Position numbers and translations under genes: made by a program. From contig CAVYTB010000014.1 in NCBI GenBank assembly GCA_963771295.1, forward strand, positions 372,001 to 436,000: 64,000 nucleotides of DNA. The letters run 5' to 3'. The notes below the pieces were generated by a model that had not been told where the DNA came from, did not search any database, and saw only the letters and a program-made list of their open reading frames with translations. The DNA is from Acidiferrum sp963771295 (lineage in GTDB: Bacteria > Acidobacteriota > Terriglobia > Acidiferrales > UBA7541). Shown here one piece after another: positions 43,301 to 51,688 of this stretch (its first letter is position 1; each line of letters opens with the position of its first letter).

Positions 43301-44180
43301 GGCGGAAGATCATCTGCGCATAGCGCGGCAAACGCTGCAAGAGATGCGCGACGAGCGCGGCAAATTCGAGATCGAGAAGGCGCGCAACGATTCAGACCGT
43401 CAGCACCTGCGCGAGACGTGCCTGGCGGAGGTGAACGCGCAACCCGAGGACCTGATCGCGTCAGAAACCGCGTTTATGAGCGGCGAAGAACTGGCCACCG
43501 CGGAAGCCAGCTATCGCGAGATGAAGCAGCGCATCGAAAATATGGGCGCGGTCAACATGATGGCGCTGGAAGAATTCAACGAATGCGAACAGCGCTTCAC
43601 CTTCCTGACGCGCGAACGCGACGATTTGCTGCAGTCCATCGCCGACACGCAACAAGCCATTAAGGAACTTGACGTCATCACCAAGGAAAAATTCGAGCAA
43701 GCTTTCGCCGCCATCAATGCCAACTTCACCTCCGCCTTCCATACCATTTTCGGCGGCGGCACGGCGGAGATGCGCTTGACGGAAGTGGACAGCTCTGGCG
43801 ATGCTGGCATCGACATCGTGGCTTCGCCGCCAGGAAAGCGCCTGCAGAACGTGCTGCTGCTTTCCGGCGGAGAGAAAGCCATGACCGCGCTGGCCTTGCT
43901 GATTGCAATTTTCCGCTACCAACCCAGCCCGTTCTGCATCCTTGACGAGGTAGACGCGCCACTGGACGAAGCCAACGTCGGGCGTTTCACTCGCCTGATT
44001 GGCGACATGAGCGCGCAGACGCAATTCATCGTGGTCACCCACAATCGCAAAACCATGGAGACCGGCAGCGTGCTGTACGGCGTAACGATGCAAGAGCCCG
44101 GCGTGTCCAAACTTGTCAGCGTGCGCTGGGAAGGCGATGCGGCCCCACGAGAGAAACAGCGAGCCGCGACGGCCGCGTAG
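40359..44180 (+). CDS. smc: Chromosome segregation protein SMC
   Basis: The 1,273-residue ATPase is a core of the condensin complex. The N-terminal Walker A is CIVGPNGCGKSNVVDAISWV, the hinge is around residues 560-720 (SYTGEAVQKLFAANERHGAQ, NFRAVGVLADY), long coiled coils flank it (EEALVHQTESVRKQEARETE; EAESLRLSEEVAQLRGAVQS), and the C-terminus has the signature LLSGGEKAMTALALLIAIFR and Walker B PFCILDEVDAPLDEANVGRF. A TTG start at 40359 follows AAAAGGGG. An acidic, Thr/Ala/Pro-rich insertion of about 75 residues sits in the head domain (residues ~92-166). ScpA/ScpB are not in the window. Confidence 0.95.
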   Translation: MLKLRKVEIVGFKSFCERTVVTFSGTGTTCIVGPNGCGKSNVVDAISWVLGEQSHKSLRAERMADCIFNGTIKRPPMGLAEVTITMEDPELAEAARFVLESSVEENQTPAAEITENAEGGTETPQATEETSAAPTSEEAPAEGLPAGFLAKKKKRAEKPATVTKPGEVVVSRRLYRSGQSEYLINGRVARLRDIQEMFMGVGLGPDSYAIIEQGRIGQILATKPMERRAIIEEAAGITKFKTKKRLSEAKLESSKLNLARVNDIVVEVEKQLGSLKRQAAKARRYAEIREQMRGIVRQMLAGKARELDSEAERLGSRLSELTFSETQHAQAIHEQEAEQDRLSQRIYSLDAEIRQNQNVLNHTALEVDRSENRISFNQTRSAELAGRNEQIALEAQALTAQTAEWEARNTEQQQAVETVRAESVNLNARAEELAARAAFRATQIAEAEARMDRLRRTATEAGESLLQLHGEQKQAEEALVHQTESVRKQEARETELLESSIRVRDDAERAAQDWQTAMSHLGGLQQKAVEVQARLGELRLKREEMSEESDSLRGALASARARHSTLTQVLNDHSYTGEAVQKLFAANERHGAQNFRAVGVLADYAEVQEQHEAAIEQFMREELEYVVVETYDHARAGVSLLRDEVGGRATFFVDSLRNLKLEVYEPIAHFRSEDGVISRLDKLVEFRDPLGPAAKQFLPRLRTAYLTDSAVAAEKLAREYPQYAFVTPEGTCYQGRMVTGGKPDEAGPLGMKRELRAMDAEVVQLEQRSNVMLAELETIAAELRANEQANEELTSQQRDAERNLFAAKHRHEQMQSDLARLGLDLTVCQNELARVRKEIEAGQSRAKRAKEQHEFAATSRAEAEAESLRLSEEVAQLRGAVQSEQDELTTAKSELAAMNERLASAEAIAKRLQEEKADLQRREAALRQQEAAISEETMAMARQTEELTQQLEVLRAERARLEVKQKELEEEWDTARTRVTQAEDHLRIARQTLQEMRDERGKFEIEKARNDSDRQHLRETCLAEVNAQPEDLIASETAFMSGEELATAEASYREMKQRIENMGAVNMMALEEFNECEQRFTFLTRERDDLLQSIADTQQAIKELDVITKEKFEQAFAAINANFTSAFHTIFGGGTAEMRLTEVDSSGDAGIDIVASPPGKRLQNVLLLSGGEKAMTALALLIAIFRYQPSPFCILDEVDAPLDEANVGRFTRLIGDMSAQTQFIVVTHNRKTMETGSVLYGVTMQEPGVSKLVSVRWEGDAAPREKQRAATAA

Positions 44181-44211
44181 TAGCACTGAATTAAAATCCA
44201 CTGATTATCGC

Positions 44212-44242
44212 GAGGGTGGAGTTCGATTCCACCCTCCTTTTT
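44212..44242 (+). terminator. Intrinsic terminator after smc
   Basis: GAGGGTGGA pairs with TCCACCCTC around GTTCGAT, followed by CTTTTTA. It lies 31 bases after the smc stop. Confidence 0.8.
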
Positions 44243-44322
44243 ATTTTTCACGTCAAGAAAAAAAAGAGCTGCGCGATAAAAAAGTGGTTGTGGATTTTTC
44301 CCTGTCAACGTGACGTGGAACA

Positions 44323-44350
44323 TTGACTTCCCCGTCCGCTGGGATAGAAT
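44323..44350 (+). promoter_or_regulatory. Sigma-70-type promoter of purC
   Basis: TTGACT (44323-44328), 16-base spacer, TAGAAT (44345-44350). The expected start near 44357 lies upstream of the GTG at 44380, which supports that start. Confidence 0.6.
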
Positions 44351-44379
44351 GCAGGACACTTTCGAAGGGAACTACTTCC

Positions 44380-45279
44380 GTGAGCGCAAGCCCCGCGATG
44401 AAAATTATCAGTGAAACCCGTTTTCCCGGTATCGCCCCTGCCGCACGAGGCAAGGTTCGGGACATCTACGATCTGGGCGACCGCTTGCTGATTGTGGCGA
44501 CCGACCGTCTGTCCGCGTTTGACGTGGTGATGCCCACGCCGATTCCCGACAAAGGGCGAGTACTCACACAACTTTCTTTGTTCTGGTTCGATCTGTTGCG
44601 CGACATGATTCCCAATCATGTGCTGAGTTCCACGGAGTTCCCTGCCCCATTCACACAGTACTCGGAAGACCTGGCGGGGCGTTCCATGGTGGTGCGCAAG
44701 ACGCAACCTCTTCCCATCGAATGCGTGGCGCGTGGCTACTTGTCTGGCTCCGGATGGAAAGAGTACCGTGCGACCGGAAAAGTTTGCGGCATCGCGCTGC
44801 CGGCCGGATTGAAAGAGTCGGACCAGCTGCCCGAGCCCATCTTCACGCCCGCAACGAAAGCGGCCACGGGCCACGACGAGAACATTCCCTTTGAGCGCGC
44901 CGCCGAAATGATCGGGGCAGCCCTCGCCGACAAGGTTCGAAACATCACGCTGGAAATTTACCGGCGCGCTGCCGCATACGCCGCGCCACGTGGAATTCTG
45001 TTAGCCGACACGAAATTTGAATTCGGTCTGCTGAACGGCGAATTGATCTGGATCGACGAAGCGCTCACCCCGGACTCTTCGCGCTTCTGGCCTGCCGCGG
45101 AATACAAGCCTGGCGGCCCGCAGCCCTCTTTCGACAAACAGTTTGTGCGTGACTACCTCGAACGGATCCAGTGGCCCAAAACGCCCCCGGGTCCCGACCT
45201 GCCCCCCGATGTGGTTGCGGCGACGCGTGCCAAGTACCGGGAAGCGTATCGCATCCTGGCCGGACGCGAGCTAGAGTAG
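44380..45279 (+). CDS. purC: Phosphoribosylaminoimidazole-succinocarboxamide synthase
   Basis: The enzyme joins aspartate to CAIR in purine synthesis, using ATP. From GTG 44380 the product has 299 residues: GIAPAARGKVRDIYDLGDRL, LIVATDRLSAFDVVMPTPIP, RKTQPLPIECVARGYLSGSG, then HDENIPFERAAEMIGAALAD and WIDEALTPDSSRFWP. The length (~300) and the KGRVLTQLS stretch place it in the longer SAICAR synthetase subgroup. A promoter lies at 44323-44350, so the upstream in-frame codons are not used; a start at ATG 44398 is also possible. The gene is monocistronic or followed by the Fis-like gene. Confidence 0.93.
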   Translation: MSASPAMKIISETRFPGIAPAARGKVRDIYDLGDRLLIVATDRLSAFDVVMPTPIPDKGRVLTQLSLFWFDLLRDMIPNHVLSSTEFPAPFTQYSEDLAGRSMVVRKTQPLPIECVARGYLSGSGWKEYRATGKVCGIALPAGLKESDQLPEPIFTPATKAATGHDENIPFERAAEMIGAALADKVRNITLEIYRRAAAYAAPRGILLADTKFEFGLLNGELIWIDEALTPDSSRFWPAAEYKPGGPQPSFDKQFVRDYLERIQWPKTPPGPDLPPDVVAATRAKYREAYRILAGRELE

Positions 45280-45323
45280 CCAGCCGGCCCCAATACTAAA
45301 ACTCATCGATGGGGAGTGCGAAC

Positions 45324-45548
45324 GTGAGAGATCAACTGGAAGGGCTTGTCGGACAGATGGTGGAGCGCGGTATTTTGTTCGACGAAGCCGTCGGCGAGTT
45401 TGAAAAGCGATTCATCAAACGCGTTCTGGAGCGCACCAACGGAAACCAGTCGCGCGCCGCTGAAATGCTCGGCATTCACCGCAACACGCTCAGTCGCAAA
45501 ATCACCGAATACAAATTGGATCACCGCCGCAACAGCCGCGTGCGTTAG
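45324..45548 (+). CDS. Fis-family helix-turn-helix protein
   Basis: From GTG 45324 the product is 74 residues: MRDQLEGLVGQMVERGILFD, EAVGEFEKRFIKRVLERTNG, NQSRAAEMLGIHRNTLSRKI. The last part is the HTH_8/Fis DNA-binding motif. Fis proteins are nucleoid or activator proteins; small stand-alone Fis-like genes occur in many acidobacteria. I chose GTG because GGGGAG lies seven bases upstream, while ATG 45309 has no ribosome site. A terminator shared with the convergent gene follows. Confidence 0.85.
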   Translation: MRDQLEGLVGQMVERGILFDEAVGEFEKRFIKRVLERTNGNQSRAAEMLGIHRNTLSRKITEYKLDHRRNSRVR

Positions 45549-45603
45549 CGCGAATACGGATGCAACGCGCCAGAGACTGCGCGCGTTGTGAGCAGCAGCA
45601 AAA

Positions 45604-45636
45604 AAGCGATGCCCCGGAATCCGGAGCATCGCTTTA
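45604..45636. terminator. Bidirectional terminator between convergent genes
   Basis: AAAGCGATGC pairs with GCATCGCTTT, with additional pairing inside (CCCGG/CCGG). A-rich and T-rich flanks make it work on both strands, for the Fis-like gene and for the gene ending at 45673. Confidence 0.8.
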
Positions 45637-45672
45637 AGCTTTCTGTCGCTAATTGTTTCGTGCAGCTGCCGC

Positions 45673-46998
45673 TCAGGGTTTCTTCGGAGCCGGCTTCTTG
45701 GTAGCCGCCGGCTTCTTCGTCGCGGCCTTCGGCAAATCTTCTTCGTTTACCTTGGCCTTATCCCAGTGCAGCATAAACGCCGGATCGGGATCGTAGCTTT
45801 CGAGCGTGCCGGTAAACCGCACCGGATTGCCCTTCTCCAACTTGCCCGCATCGGGCTGGCCAACTACTTTCACATCCATGTTCGGCGTAGTGGCCGCTTC
45901 AAATTCCGCATCGCTGGTGACGAACGCCACTTTCAGTTCCGCGCCGTCGGAGGAAGGCGTAATTTCGATGAGCTTGCCGGGCACATCCGGAAAATCCAAG
46001 CCGCACGCGGCGGTCCAGGTCAGCTTGGCCTTGTCTCCGCCAGCCTTAAGATCCGCAACTACCGATGCGGCGGTCATATCCTTGCGCGCCGCTTCCAGAT
46101 CGGCGGCGCTGGACAGTTTGTAAGTCGAAGGACGATCGACGGAGCTGGAGGCGAGCTGCAGCAGTTCGTTCATTTCCTGGTCGACCAGGGTGTCGCATAC
46201 CGTGCCGCCCTGATAGTTGGCCAGCAGCTTGCGCAGATACGCCTTCACGGTCTTGGACTGCGCTTCGTTGGCATTCTTGGAGGAGGCCGCGCGAGCGAAA
46301 TACCACAGTGCGTCCAGTTGCTGCGGCGGCGTCATCGCCATGTACGCTTTGCCCAGGCTGTAATTCGTGGTCAGGTCGTCCGGAGTCGCTTCCAGCACCT
46401 TCTTGTAGCTGTCAATCGCTCCCGGAAAATCCTTGGCAGCCATGGCCGCGTTGCCAGCCGTGCCGTAGAAGAAGATGATCGAACGCTTTTTCTCATCGTT
46501 AAACTTGGCCTCGTCAGTATCCGCCGGCTTGGGAACCGCATCGACCGACTTTACACCCGCCAGCGCGGCATCGCGAGCAGCCTTGGCCGTGGCGGCATCA
46601 GGATTCTGGATATTGTTATAGGCGTAAGCGCGGACCGAATAGGCCTGGTAACGTTCGGTGGGGCTGGCCTTATCGCCGAGAGCGATGAGCTTGTCAGCGT
46701 ACTCGATCATCTTCGGGAAATTCTTCTGATCCTGGAAAATCTTGTAGTAGAGCGGATAAATATAGTTGAGAAGAGCGGAATTGGGGTATTTGGCAATGAA
46801 ATCGTCCAGCAACTTCAACTGAGCCGCAGGGTTCTTCTCCGCAGCGGCCGCCTGATAGGCATTGTATTCCGCCATGGTGTACTTCTGGCCGCCAGCCGGG
46901 GCGCCAGCGTCTTGCCCATATGCCGGAGCGACGATAATGCAGAACAGGCTCAGCGTCGCTGCAACGGCCAGACCCGCCAACCTACGTGTTACGTTCAT
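45673..46998 (-). CDS. Exported TPR-like protein with Lys/Pro/Ala tail
   Basis: From ATG 46998 the 441-residue product has a signal peptide (MNVTRRLAGLAVAATLSLFC ... AYGQD). Residues ~30-270 are alpha-helical repeats with TPR-like patterning (PNSALLNYIYPLYYKIFQDQ; FPGAIDSYKKVLEATPDDLT; YSLGKAYMAMTPPQQLDALW). A beta-rich C-terminal domain follows, then a repetitive tail (AATKKPAATKKPAPKKP). The function is unknown; such proteins are probably periplasmic scaffolds. Confidence 0.78.
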   Translation of the reverse strand: MNVTRRLAGLAVAATLSLFCIIVAPAYGQDAGAPAGGQKYTMAEYNAYQAAAAEKNPAAQLKLLDDFIAKYPNSALLNYIYPLYYKIFQDQKNFPKMIEYADKLIALGDKASPTERYQAYSVRAYAYNNIQNPDAATAKAARDAALAGVKSVDAVPKPADTDEAKFNDEKKRSIIFFYGTAGNAAMAAKDFPGAIDSYKKVLEATPDDLTTNYSLGKAYMAMTPPQQLDALWYFARAASSKNANEAQSKTVKAYLRKLLANYQGGTVCDTLVDQEMNELLQLASSSVDRPSTYKLSSAADLEAARKDMTAASVVADLKAGGDKAKLTWTAACGLDFPDVPGKLIEITPSSDGAELKVAFVTSDAEFEAATTPNMDVKVVGQPDAGKLEKGNPVRFTGTLESYDPDPAFMLHWDKAKVNEEDLPKAATKKPAATKKPAPKKP

Positions 46999-47305
46999 TC
47001 CCTTATCTCCTCGTTGCAACCACAAAATGGAATTATTTGACCCGTCAGCGGCTGAAAGCCACTGTTCCCAATGCCGACTTCCCTGCGAACCAGATGCCGT
47101 CGGAAACTTTTGAATTATAGGGTGAGGCGACGCTGAATCGCAAGCCGTTATCCGACCTAAACCGATTCAACCTGTACCCAACTAACCTTGAGACTTCCAG
47201 AACATCCCCTCGGTGCATCAACGGGCGAACCAATCTTCCCGTCGCACCCTTAGGAGTAAGATGAGTGTCGCACAACAAACGTGGCTAGCGCGAGGAAGAA
47301 ATCGA

Positions 47306-48064
47306 ATGAACGCAACAGATGAAGTACGCAATTCGACAAATTTGGCGAAGCCTCTGGCTGACAAAATCGCGCTCGTCACCGGAGGCACCCGCGGAATCGG
47401 CAAAGCCATCGCACGGAAGCTCGCGGCGCTGGGCGCGAATGTTAGTATCTGTGGACGTGATGAGGACACTCTGCAGCGCACCGCGAAAGAGATCGAAAGC
47501 CGCGGCGTGCGCGTGCACGCCCAGAAGGCCGATGTTTCTCAAAACGGCGACGTAACCGCGTTGGTCCAAGCTACGGAGAAAGCACTCGGCCCCATCTCGA
47601 TTCTCGTCAACAACGCCGGCATCGGCATGTTTGGCCCGGTATACGAGAAGACCGAGGAAGACTTTGACCGTGTGATGAACACGAATCTGAAGGGCGTGTT
47701 TCTGATGGCGCGCGCCGTGGCGCCGGGAATGATTGCGCGAAAGAGCGGAGACATCATCAACATCAGTTCGCTGGCAGGAAAGAACACCTTCGCAAACGGC
47801 TCCCTCTACTGCGCGTCAAAATGGGGCTTGCAGGGCCTGACCGGTTGCATGGCGGAGGATTTGCGCGGACTCGGGATTCGCGTCTGCGCGATTTGTCCCG
47901 GTAGCGTGGCAACCGAATTCTCCGGACGCGGGCCGAAGGATGCCAGCAAGGTGCTGACCGCGGAAGATGTGGCGCACGCGGTGGCCATGGTGTTGACGCA
48001 GGGGTCGCAGAGTTTTATCAGCGAGGTGGATCTGCGGCCGGTGGGTAAGCCCGGAGCGAAGTAG
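47306..48064 (+). CDS. Short-chain dehydrogenase/reductase (SDR, FabG-like)
   Basis: From ATG 47306 the product has 252 residues. The NAD(P)-binding TGGTRGIGKAIARKLAALGA, the NNAGIGMFGPVYEKTEEDFD motif and the catalytic Ser-Tyr-Lys set (NISSLAGKNTFANGSLYCAS, with YxxxK) are intact. It ends SEVDLRPVGKPGAK. This is a classical SDR, similar to 3-oxoacyl-ACP reductases; its substrate is not decided. Another start, ATG 47261, has AGGAG four bases upstream and would add 15 residues. Confidence 0.87.
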   Translation: MNATDEVRNSTNLAKPLADKIALVTGGTRGIGKAIARKLAALGANVSICGRDEDTLQRTAKEIESRGVRVHAQKADVSQNGDVTALVQATEKALGPISILVNNAGIGMFGPVYEKTEEDFDRVMNTNLKGVFLMARAVAPGMIARKSGDIINISSLAGKNTFANGSLYCASKWGLQGLTGCMAEDLRGLGIRVCAICPGSVATEFSGRGPKDASKVLTAEDVAHAVAMVLTQGSQSFISEVDLRPVGKPGAK

Positions 48065-48085
48065 GGCAGGGCCAGAAATTATGTG

Positions 48086-48114
48086 TTGACAATAGTCGTG
48101 TACACGACTATGTT
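48086..48114 (+). promoter_or_regulatory. Promoter with a 20-bp palindromic operator in the spacer (marR)
   Basis: TTGACA (48086-48091), 17-base spacer, TATGTT (48109-48114). The perfect palindrome ATAGTCGTGTACACGACTAT (48092-48111) fills the spacer and overlaps the -10. The expected start of transcription, ~7 bases after the -10, coincides with the GTG at 48121. This suggests a repressed, probably leaderless, mRNA. Confidence 0.8.
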
Positions 48115-48120
48115 TCCCTC

Positions 48121-48582
48121 GTGCCTCCCAAACCCAAAAACGCCAGCCCTTCTTCTCCCATCGAAGAGCGCCTGTTCCTTGCCGTCTTGAGAACTGCCGA
48201 CGCCCTTGGCCAGGAAGCCGAACAACTCACCAAATCTATTGGTTTGACCGCCACGCAATACAACGTGCTGCGCATCCTGCGGGGCGCGGGTCCCGACGGG
48301 CTTCCCTGCCGCGGCATCGGAGAACGTATGATCTCGCGCGATCCCGACATGACGCGCCTGCTGGACCGCATGGAAAAGGGCGGCTTGATTACGCGAGCGC
48401 GCCAGAAAGACGACCGGCGTGTAGTGAAAACGCAAATTACGGAAGCGGGGCTCAACCTGCTGCAGAAACTCGACCAGCCCATGCGCGATCTGCACAAAAG
48501 ACAATTCCAGCATATGGCTGCCCCCCAGGTAAAGACTCTCGCGGAGCTACTTGACGCGCTGAAGAATCGTGAACCGGAGTAG
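48121..48582 (+). CDS. MarR-family transcriptional regulator
   Basis: The 153-residue protein has the MarR winged-helix fold: LRTADALGQEAEQLTKSIGL, TATQYNVLRILRGAGPDGLP, ISRDPDMTRLLDRMEKGGLI then the wing KDDRRVVKTQITEAGLNLL. MarR dimers bind palindromes and release them with small aromatic ligands. A perfect 20-bp palindrome lies in the promoter directly upstream, so autoregulation is likely, and the YceI-like gene downstream may be in the regulon. The start is GTG 48121 with no Shine-Dalgarno. Confidence 0.92.
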   Translation: MPPKPKNASPSSPIEERLFLAVLRTADALGQEAEQLTKSIGLTATQYNVLRILRGAGPDGLPCRGIGERMISRDPDMTRLLDRMEKGGLITRARQKDDRRVVKTQITEAGLNLLQKLDQPMRDLHKRQFQHMAAPQVKTLAELLDALKNREPE

Positions 48583-48637
48583 CTGCCGGCATGGTCCAAA
48601 AATTTTAGGGAACAAAACGATCAAGGAGAAAAATACA

Positions 48638-49252
48638 ATGAAACTGAATCCAATTCGACTGACAGTCGCCGCGGGGTTGGCTGCCATAATGACGGCATCC
48701 GCCGGCGCCGCCACGAGCACCTACCAGATCGATCCAAGGCATAGCTCGGCTGGCTTTGGCGTAACGCACCTGATGATTTCCACGGTGCGCGGCGAGTTTC
48801 ACGGCGTGAAGGGCACAATAGTTTGGGACGACAGCGATCCCAGCAAATCCAGCGTGGATGTGACGATTGACGCCACCACGGTGGACACTCAGGAACCCGG
48901 CCGCGACAGTGACCTGAAGAGTCCCAACTTTTTTGATGTCGCAAAATATCCCACCATCACTTTCAAGTCCACGAAAGTGGAACCCGCGGGCCCGGGCAAA
49001 CTGAAAGTGACCGGGGATCTCACCATTCACGGCGTGACCAAGCAAGTGGTGCTGGACGCGACCGCCCCGAAGTCTCCGATCAAGGATCCTTGGGGAATGA
49101 CGCGGACGGCGGCAGCGGGCAAAACGAAAGTTAACCGCAAGGATTTTGGTTTGGTGTGGAACAAGAACCTGGATGGCGGCGGCGTGATGATCGGCGACGA
49201 TGTGGATATCACGCTGGACGTCGAGATGATCGTGCCGCCTCCGGCAAAGTAA
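48638..49252 (+). CDS. YceI-family periplasmic protein
   Basis: The 204-residue protein starts at ATG 48638 (AAGGAG nine bases upstream) with a signal peptide (MKLNPIRLTVAAGLAAIMTA). The mature part is a YceI lipocalin-like barrel: STYQIDPRHSSAGFGVTHLM, STVRGEFHGVKGTIVWDDSD, DLKSPNFFDVAKYPTITFKS, and the last strand DVDITLDVEMIVPP. YceI proteins bind isoprenoid or polyprenyl ligands. The gene follows marR, probably in one transcript, so the MarR protein may regulate it. Confidence 0.93.
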   Translation: MKLNPIRLTVAAGLAAIMTASAGAATSTYQIDPRHSSAGFGVTHLMISTVRGEFHGVKGTIVWDDSDPSKSSVDVTIDATTVDTQEPGRDSDLKSPNFFDVAKYPTITFKSTKVEPAGPGKLKVTGDLTIHGVTKQVVLDATAPKSPIKDPWGMTRTAAAGKTKVNRKDFGLVWNKNLDGGGVMIGDDVDITLDVEMIVPPPAK

Positions 49253-49348
49253 GCGACCACGAATTGATTAGCGAATGAGAGACGCGGAGCTCGAAGCGCG
49301 CGTCTCTCTGGCAGTCCATGGTGCAAAAGAAAAGTGGAGAAAGCGAAC

Positions 49349-49954
49349 ATGCACAATCCGGCAAAAACAGATTATCCCGTTCATGAAATTATTCAGAACC
49401 GTTGGAGTCCCCGGGCATTTTCCAATAAGCCCGTGTCGCACGAAATTCTGCGAAGCTTGTTCGAAGCGGCGCGCTGGGCGCCTTCCAGCAGCAATGAGCA
49501 GCCGTGGGCCTTCATCGTGGGCACCAACGACGATTCCGAAACGCACAGCAAGATTTTGAGCACCATGGTGGAATTCAACCAGGCATGGGCGAAGCACGCG
49601 CCGGTGTTGGCCATCGCCGTTTCGGAAATGGAGTTCGCGCGCAACAAGACCCCGAATCGCAACGCCTTCTACGATACCGGTTCCGCGGTGGCGCATTTAA
49701 CATCCGAGGCCACCTGGCGAGGATTGTTCGTTCACCAAATGGCTGGCTTCGACCCGCACAAAGCTAGCGAAGTGTTTCACATTCCCAAGGGTTGGGAGGC
49801 GATTGCCGTCTTCGCCATCGGTTATCCCGGCGATCCCAACACGCTGCCCGATAAATTGCGCGAACGCGAATTGGCGCCGCGCAGCCGCAAACCAATTTCG
49901 GAATTCGTGATGTCCGGCGAGTGGGGGCATCCCGCAAGATTCCTTTCTGAATGA
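49349..49954 (+). CDS. Nitroreductase-family FMN oxidoreductase
   Basis: From ATG 49349 the product has 201 residues. It reads NRWSPRAFSNKPVSHEILRS, LFEAARWAPSSSNEQPWAFI, DTGSAVAHLTSEATWRGLFV, which fits the FMN-binding nitroreductase fold (the RWSPRAF start, the NEQPWxF strand and the xSxHLxLxAxxxGL helix). Its substrate is unknown. GGAG lies nine bases upstream of the ATG. It overlaps the next gene by four bases (ATGA). Confidence 0.88.
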   Translation: MHNPAKTDYPVHEIIQNRWSPRAFSNKPVSHEILRSLFEAARWAPSSSNEQPWAFIVGTNDDSETHSKILSTMVEFNQAWAKHAPVLAIAVSEMEFARNKTPNRNAFYDTGSAVAHLTSEATWRGLFVHQMAGFDPHKASEVFHIPKGWEAIAVFAIGYPGDPNTLPDKLRERELAPRSRKPISEFVMSGEWGHPARFLSE

Positions 49955-51666
49955 ACCATTCCCGCGACGCTCGGGGACTTGCGCGATTTTCCGGCTGGGG
50001 CATTGTCGCCGCGCTGGGATTGCTGCAAGTTTGGGCCTATCGCAACAGCATGAATCCGGACGGAATCTCCTACTTGGAAATTGCGCGAGCGGGAATTTCC
50101 AGTTGGCATGGATTTTTGAATGCCTATTGGAGCCCGCTGTATCCGTTTCTTCTGAGCCTGATGCTTCGCTGGTTCCAGCCTTCTCCCTTCTGGGAGTTCC
50201 CCGCAACACATTTTTTGAATCTGGCGATCTATCTTGCGGGATACGCTTGTTTCGAGTTTCTGGTGAGGGAATTCCTGGCAAGTCGCGAAATCTCGCAAGC
50301 CAGCGGGAAGAAGAATTACCTTTTGTCGGGCGCGGAGCTGCATTTGAGTGCGGCGGTGTTTTATGTGTGGGCGTCGCGCTATTGGGCAGGGACCGCGCTG
50401 GTCACTCCCGATCTTCTGGTGGTAGCGATCTTCTGCCTGGCCGCCGGGATACTGGTGCGCATTCGCCGCGGTGAACACGGCTGGCTGACATTTGCAGTGC
50501 TCGGGTTAACGCTCGGGTTCGGATACCTGTCGAAAGCTCCCATGTTTCTGCTTGGCTTTGTGTTTGTTTTCGCCGCGTATCGACTGGTGCAAAACACTCC
50601 ACAAGGATTGGCCCGCGCCGGCGTCGCGCTCCTACTTTTCCTGATCATCGCTGCACCTTTCGTGACGGCACTGTCGCGCAATAAGCATCGTTTCACATTC
50701 AGCGACACCAGCACCATCAGCTATGCGGAATACATCAACCGCATGCCGCTGTTTGTCAGCTGGCGCGGCGAAGATCCAGACAGCGGCACGCCGGTGCACC
50801 CAACGCGACGCTTGCTGGCGGATCCTCCGCTGTTTGAATTTGCAGTGCCGGTCCCGGGCAGCTATCCCCCTTGGTACGATCCGTCGTATTGGTACGAAGG
50901 ATTGCGCGCTCGCTTTTCTTTCAAAGGTGAGCTCCAGGCGATTTTTCGTGGCGCTAACGAATATTTGAAAATGGTTTCGCGGTCGGCCGCACTTTGGTGC
51001 GTGCTCGTAGCCTTGATTTGGGTGACGCGCCCGGGCGGTGGCCTGGATCGCGCGAACCGTCCCTGGTGGCCGATGTTGCTCCCAGGAGTTGCCATGCTCG
51101 CGATGTATAGCCTGGTGCACGCGGAAACCCGATTCGTCATCGGTGTCGGTTTGATTTTCATTACTTGGACACTTTCACGCGTACAGATTGCCGCGGCTGC
51201 ACTGCCCCAAAAAATCCGATGGGCAAAACTCACAATCTTCCTGGCGCCAGCCATCGCCATTGCCTGGAGTGCGACAACCGATTTGAAGCGTCTCGCCCAT
51301 CCCGAGCCATTCGTTGCCTGGGAAGCCGCACTGGCACTGCATGCTGCCGGCATTCCAGCCGGTACAAATGTAGGCTATATCGGGGCTGGACTTGTAACCC
51401 AGTGGCCTCACCTTGCCGGAGTGCGGATCATCGCAGAGATGCCCGACCCGGGCTGGAGCCGACTTATCGCGCTCGATCCGGCAACCAGGCAACGCGTGCT
51501 GCAGAAATTCGCGGACGTGGGTGCGACCGCAGTCATAACCGGGCATGCCGAGGTGGCGCACAGCGATTCCGGTTGGCAACCTCTCGGCAATACTGGTCTT
51601 TTCGTCCGAATCCTTGCCCAGCCTGAATCTAGTCGCGCTCCTGGCGCATCAGAGAACTATCCGTAA
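49951..51666 (+). CDS. Large multi-pass membrane protein, possible GT-C glycosyltransferase
   Basis: The 571-residue protein has about ten membrane helices and the layout of the ArnT/PMT-type GT-C family: an acidic residue pair in the first loop after 'RNSMNPDGISYLEIARAGIS', then PDLLVVAIFCLAAGILVRIR and GFGYLSKAPMFLLGFVFVFA. The C-terminal ~170 residues form a periplasmic/soluble part. The donor would be a lipid-linked sugar. This is an inference from topology. It overlaps the nitroreductase gene by four bases. Confidence 0.7.
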   Translation: MNHSRDARGLARFSGWGIVAALGLLQVWAYRNSMNPDGISYLEIARAGISSWHGFLNAYWSPLYPFLLSLMLRWFQPSPFWEFPATHFLNLAIYLAGYACFEFLVREFLASREISQASGKKNYLLSGAELHLSAAVFYVWASRYWAGTALVTPDLLVVAIFCLAAGILVRIRRGEHGWLTFAVLGLTLGFGYLSKAPMFLLGFVFVFAAYRLVQNTPQGLARAGVALLLFLIIAAPFVTALSRNKHRFTFSDTSTISYAEYINRMPLFVSWRGEDPDSGTPVHPTRRLLADPPLFEFAVPVPGSYPPWYDPSYWYEGLRARFSFKGELQAIFRGANEYLKMVSRSAALWCVLVALIWVTRPGGGLDRANRPWWPMLLPGVAMLAMYSLVHAETRFVIGVGLIFITWTLSRVQIAAAALPQKIRWAKLTIFLAPAIAIAWSATTDLKRLAHPEPFVAWEAALALHAAGIPAGTNVGYIGAGLVTQWPHLAGVRIIAEMPDPGWSRLIALDPATRQRVLQKFADVGATAVITGHAEVAHSDSGWQPLGNTGLFVRILAQPESSRAPGASENYP

Positions 51667-51688
51667 ACCCTGGGAGGGTTTCGACCAA

